Part shown: in pieces, positions 32,559 through 34,885 of the stretch
Layout: the number at the start of each line of letters is the position of its first letter
How positions within the stretch are numbered: the first letter of the stretch is position 1
Origin: Desulfurococcales archaeon
Lineage (GTDB): Archaea > Thermoproteota > Thermoprotei_A > Sulfolobales > WAQK01
Assembly (NCBI GenBank): GCA_027083135.1
Contig: JALWQH010000053.1
Location: forward strand, 1-34,885
Direction of reading: 5' to 3'
DNA length: 34,885 nt
Notes under the pieces: model-generated
Told to the model about the DNA's origin: nothing
The model's input: the letters and a program-made list of their open reading frames with translations, nothing else
Database searches by the model: none
Made by a program: the position numbers and the translations under genes

Positions 32559-32567
32559 GTTTTTTAC
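32559..32567 (+). promoter_or_regulatory. TATA element of the flavodiiron protein gene
   Basis: GTTTTTTAC lies about 35-42 bases before the ATG at 32601, predicting a short leader of about 11 bases. No ribosome-binding site is seen before this ATG. Confidence 0.4.
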
Positions 32568-32600
32568 TTCTCAGCCCTATAACATGCATGGTACTCTGCG

Positions 32601-33818
32601 ATGACACGTATATGGGTTGAGAAGATAAGCCGTGACGTTTATGTCCTCAGAATAGATGATTCCAGGACAAGATTCTTCGAATCCCTCTGGAGCATTCCCG
32701 AAGGGATAACTTATAATGCATACCTCCTCGCCTCACCTAAATACACAGTGCTCTTCGACGGCTGGAAAGCCTGGTACTCAGAGGACTTCCTAGAGACTAT
32801 TTCAACCATAATTGAGCCCCGCAGCATAGACTACATTGTGATACATCACATGGAGCCCGATCACACAGGCTCTCTTCCAAGAATCCTAGGTGTAAGTAGA
32901 GAGGCCACTGTCCTCGGACATCCTATGAGTAAGACTATGTTAAAGGAGTTCTATGGCCTTGAACCCCGCTTCAAGCCTGTGAGGAATGGCGAGACGTTCA
33001 GCCTGGAAGGCCTAACGCTTAGATTCATACATGCCCCCTGGCTCCACTGGCCTGAAACAATGATGACCCTCTTGGAGGAGGAGGGCATACTGTTTACAGG
33101 CGATGCTTTCGGAGGATACTCCATACCCTCCAGCCTCTTCGACGATGATGAAAGCCTCGTCGAGTGGTATATGAGGTATGCGAGGAAATACCTGGCAACA
33201 GTCATAGGCCACTATAGGCAACATGTGGTGAAGGCTGTGGAGAAGCTATCATCAATGGATGTGAAGCCTAGAATACTGGCTCCTGCCCACGGCCTCATAT
33301 GGCGCCGGTCGCCTGAAACAATAGTCTCGAAGTATGTTTCATGGGCTAAGGCTGAGCCTCAGCCAGGTAAGATTACAGTGGTATATGGTTCAGCCTACGG
33401 ATCCACGGAGACCATGGTTAAGCTAGCTGTGAAGATCCTCGGTAAGGCAGGATGCAGTGTGGTCACCTATAAGTACACTGATCTTGAAGAAGGATCCCTC
33501 TCCGACCTGCTTGGAGATGCCTTGGACTCCGCGGCACTTGTGATTGGAGCCTCAACCTATGAGGCAGGCATACTTCCCTCGATTAGACGGATGGTTGAAG
33601 AGCTAGCATGGAAGACTGCGGCGCCTAAGCCCGTCCTAGTGCTCTCATCCTATGGGTGGGGAGGAGTGGCTGGCAAGAAGATCGCCGAGATCCTAGGTAA
33701 GGCTGGCTTCAACGTAGTCGAGGTTGTTGAGGCTAGAGGCATGCCCAGCGATGAGGAGGCAGACAGGATAATGGATGCTGCTGGAAGGCTTGCCGAGGCT
33801 TGCGGGGAGAAGGCTTGA
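32601..33818 (+). CDS. Flavodiiron protein, FprA-like A-type flavoprotein
   Basis: Reduces oxygen to water (or NO to N2O) in anaerobes; in archaea often called FprA or F420H2 oxidase. The 405-residue protein has a metallo-beta-lactamase-like diiron domain with H83-x-E85-x-D87-H88 (HHMEPDHTGS), HAPWLHWPETMMT, TGDAFGGY and LAPAHG, supplying the iron ligands. A flavodoxin domain (about 255-400) follows with the FMN-phosphate loop VYGSAYGSTETMV, GASTYEAG and LSSYGWGGVAG. No rubredoxin domain is attached, so an external donor is needed. Its TGA overlaps the TTG start of the rubrerythrin-VIT1 gene, which implies coupled translation. Confidence 0.95.
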   Translation: MTRIWVEKISRDVYVLRIDDSRTRFFESLWSIPEGITYNAYLLASPKYTVLFDGWKAWYSEDFLETISTIIEPRSIDYIVIHHMEPDHTGSLPRILGVSREATVLGHPMSKTMLKEFYGLEPRFKPVRNGETFSLEGLTLRFIHAPWLHWPETMMTLLEEEGILFTGDAFGGYSIPSSLFDDDESLVEWYMRYARKYLATVIGHYRQHVVKAVEKLSSMDVKPRILAPAHGLIWRRSPETIVSKYVSWAKAEPQPGKITVVYGSAYGSTETMVKLAVKILGKAGCSVVTYKYTDLEEGSLSDLLGDALDSAALVIGASTYEAGILPSIRRMVEELAWKTAAPKPVLVLSSYGWGGVAGKKIAEILGKAGFNVVEVVEARGMPSDEEADRIMDAAGRLAEACGEKA

Positions 33819-34885
33819 AGGGCAGGGAGGATCAAGACATAGTTAAGGCTGCGCTTAAAGCATATAGCGATGAACTATTCGCCGCCACTATTTACAGCGA
33901 GCTTGCAGATATGTATAGGGGTGACAAGACTTTATCCTCAAGGCTGAAGGCTATCTCGGAGATGGAGAAGCGCCACGCATTATTCTGGAGGCGCTTCCTG
34001 GAGAATAAGGGTATAAGTGTTTCAGGGATCCGTGTCAGCAGGCTTAAGGTAGGGTTCCTCAAGGCTCTTTCAAGGATTATTGGACCGGGCTTCATATTGA
34101 AGATGCTAGAGTCAGGGGAGGGGGATGCAGTTAAACATTACTCAGCCATCCTAAGTACGGCTGAGCTTGAGGATGATGAGAGAAGGGAGGTTCAAAGAAT
34201 ACTTGAGGATGAGCTTCTACATGAACACGAGTTGGAGGAGGAGTCATCCAGGTTTAAGGAGTTCATGGATCATGTGAGGGATGCGGTGCTAGGGATGAGC
34301 GACGGCCTTGTAGAAGTATTATCAGTGGCTGCAGGGCTGGCTGGAGCCTACGGCGACCCCTTCTACGTGGCTGTTGGAGGAGCTATAGTGGGTGTGGGGG
34401 GAGCTCTCTCCATGGGTATCGGGGCCTTCACAAGCGTTAGGGCTCAGAACCAGGTTAGGCTAAGCGTGCTGAGCAGGATAAGGCTTGCCTCAAGGCATGC
34501 TGCAGGCGTGCTTAAGCGGAGGATAGTGGAGTACATGGCTAGGAGAGGGGTCTCCAGGAGGACTTCAGAGATGCTTGCAGAGGAGGCTGCATCCAACCCC
34601 GAGCTAATGGGCAGCATCATAGCGGAAGAGGAATACGGGTTGAGCGAGGCATCCTTGGAGAATCCAGCCAAGGCTGGACTATATACAGGGCTATTCTATG
34701 CTGTAGGAGCTGTTGTGCCACTACTACCCTACTTCGCGAGGATGAGGATAACATACGCCACGCCATTATCATTCATCCTTGCAGGCATCATGCTTGCAGC
34801 CACAGGCTTCATAATAGCAGTGTCAGCAGGGCTTAACTACAAGTACAAGATGATCGAGCTTGCTGCTGCGGGGCTTGGCTCAGCC
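33815..34885 (+). CDS. Rubrerythrin-like/VIT1 fusion iron transporter (3' end beyond window)
   Basis: A frame of 357 codons from TTG 33815 stays open to the window edge. The N-terminal ~150 residues are a ferritin-like diiron domain with an early ELFAATIYSELAD helix, EMEKRHALFW (E-x-x-H), a Glu-containing AELEDDERRE helix and EDELLHEHE (E-x-x-H). A VIT1/CCC1-type membrane domain follows: DHVRDAVLGMSDGLVEVLSVAAGLAGA, a GGAIVGVGGALSMGIGAF helix, a charged cytosolic stretch of about 90 residues, then two hydrophobic spans. This is the architecture of erythrin-VIT1/membrane-bound ferritin A proteins, which move iron out of the cytosol. GGGGAGAAGG precedes the TTG, which overlaps the flavodiiron stop (TTGA). 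The C-terminus is not seen. Confidence 0.9.
   Translation, partial: MKGREDQDIVKAALKAYSDELFAATIYSELADMYRGDKTLSSRLKAISEMEKRHALFWRRFLENKGISVSGIRVSRLKVGFLKALSRIIGPGFILKMLESGEGDAVKHYSAILSTAELEDDERREVQRILEDELLHEHELEEESSRFKEFMDHVRDAVLGMSDGLVEVLSVAAGLAGAYGDPFYVAVGGAIVGVGGALSMGIGAFTSVRAQNQVRLSVLSRIRLASRHAAGVLKRRIVEYMARRGVSRRTSEMLAEEAASNPELMGSIIAEEEYGLSEASLENPAKAGLYTGLFYAVGAVVPLLPYFARMRITYATPLSFILAGIMLAATGFIIAVSAGLNYKYKMIELAAAGLGSA

Overview
This window is a stretch of archaeal core chromosome, most likely from a hyperthermophilic member of the Thermoproteota (Desulfurococcales-like). The informational genes are all archaeal: Orc1/Cdc6, LSm with L37e, aCPSF1, two proteasome beta subunits, glycerol-1-phosphate dehydrogenase, diphthine synthase, RNA polymerase H/B/A'/A'', NusA-like KH protein, EF-1alpha and a tRNA-Ser with an intron. 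RNA polymerase B is a single unsplit protein. Arginine is coded mainly by AGG/AGA and isoleucine mainly by ATA. GTG and TTG starts, GGTGA/GGAGG ribosome-binding sites and TATA-type promoters are common. The exact genus cannot be read from the sequence.

Layout. 1-2073: a DUF99 protein and Orc1/Cdc6 on the minus strand, then tRNA-Ala(GGC). 2157-3314: an apparent accessory gene, an EVE-like domain fused to a PD-(D/E)XK nuclease, placed just downstream of the tRNA. 3427-7211: a PUA/MCT-1-like protein, the LSm-L37e pair, the transcription-termination nuclease aCPSF1 and a catalytic proteasome beta subunit. 7331-9604: G1P dehydrogenase (ether lipid synthesis), UPF0179 and an FKBP whose acidic tail is antisense to the UPF0179 end. 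9881-14324: a Nip7-like protein and an RNA m5C methyltransferase, then the plus-strand run CYTH - SAM hydrolase (DUF62) - NMN adenylyltransferase - RNA 3'-phosphate cyclase. 14299-16146: Nog1-like GTPase, MJ1316/DUF504 protein and a short TFB-like factor on the minus strand. 16298-19145: a proteasome beta subunit lacking the N-terminal threonine, endonuclease V with an unexplained 5' end, a DUF357-nucleotidyltransferase fusion, diphthine synthase and tRNA-Lys(UUU).

19323-31321 is the transcription/translation superoperon: rpoH, rpoB, rpoA1, rpoA2, rpl30e, nusA, rps12, [inverted DUF151 nuclease], rps7, EF-1alpha, rps10, then intron-containing tRNA-Ser(UGA). 31476-34885 looks like an oxygen/iron defence locus: a Prx6-type peroxiredoxin, a frameshifted remnant resembling the N-terminus of cytochrome bd subunit I, an FprA-like diiron flavoprotein and a rubrerythrin-VIT1 fusion that runs off the window end.

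No CRISPR array, insertion sequence or prophage was seen. The items most worth a second look are the EVE-nuclease gene beside tRNA-Ala, the start of endonuclease V, the proteasome beta paralogue with Ala at position 1, the broken oxidase remnant inside the oxidative-stress locus, the rtcA/MJ1316 RNA-end neighbourhood, and several palindromic promoter elements.
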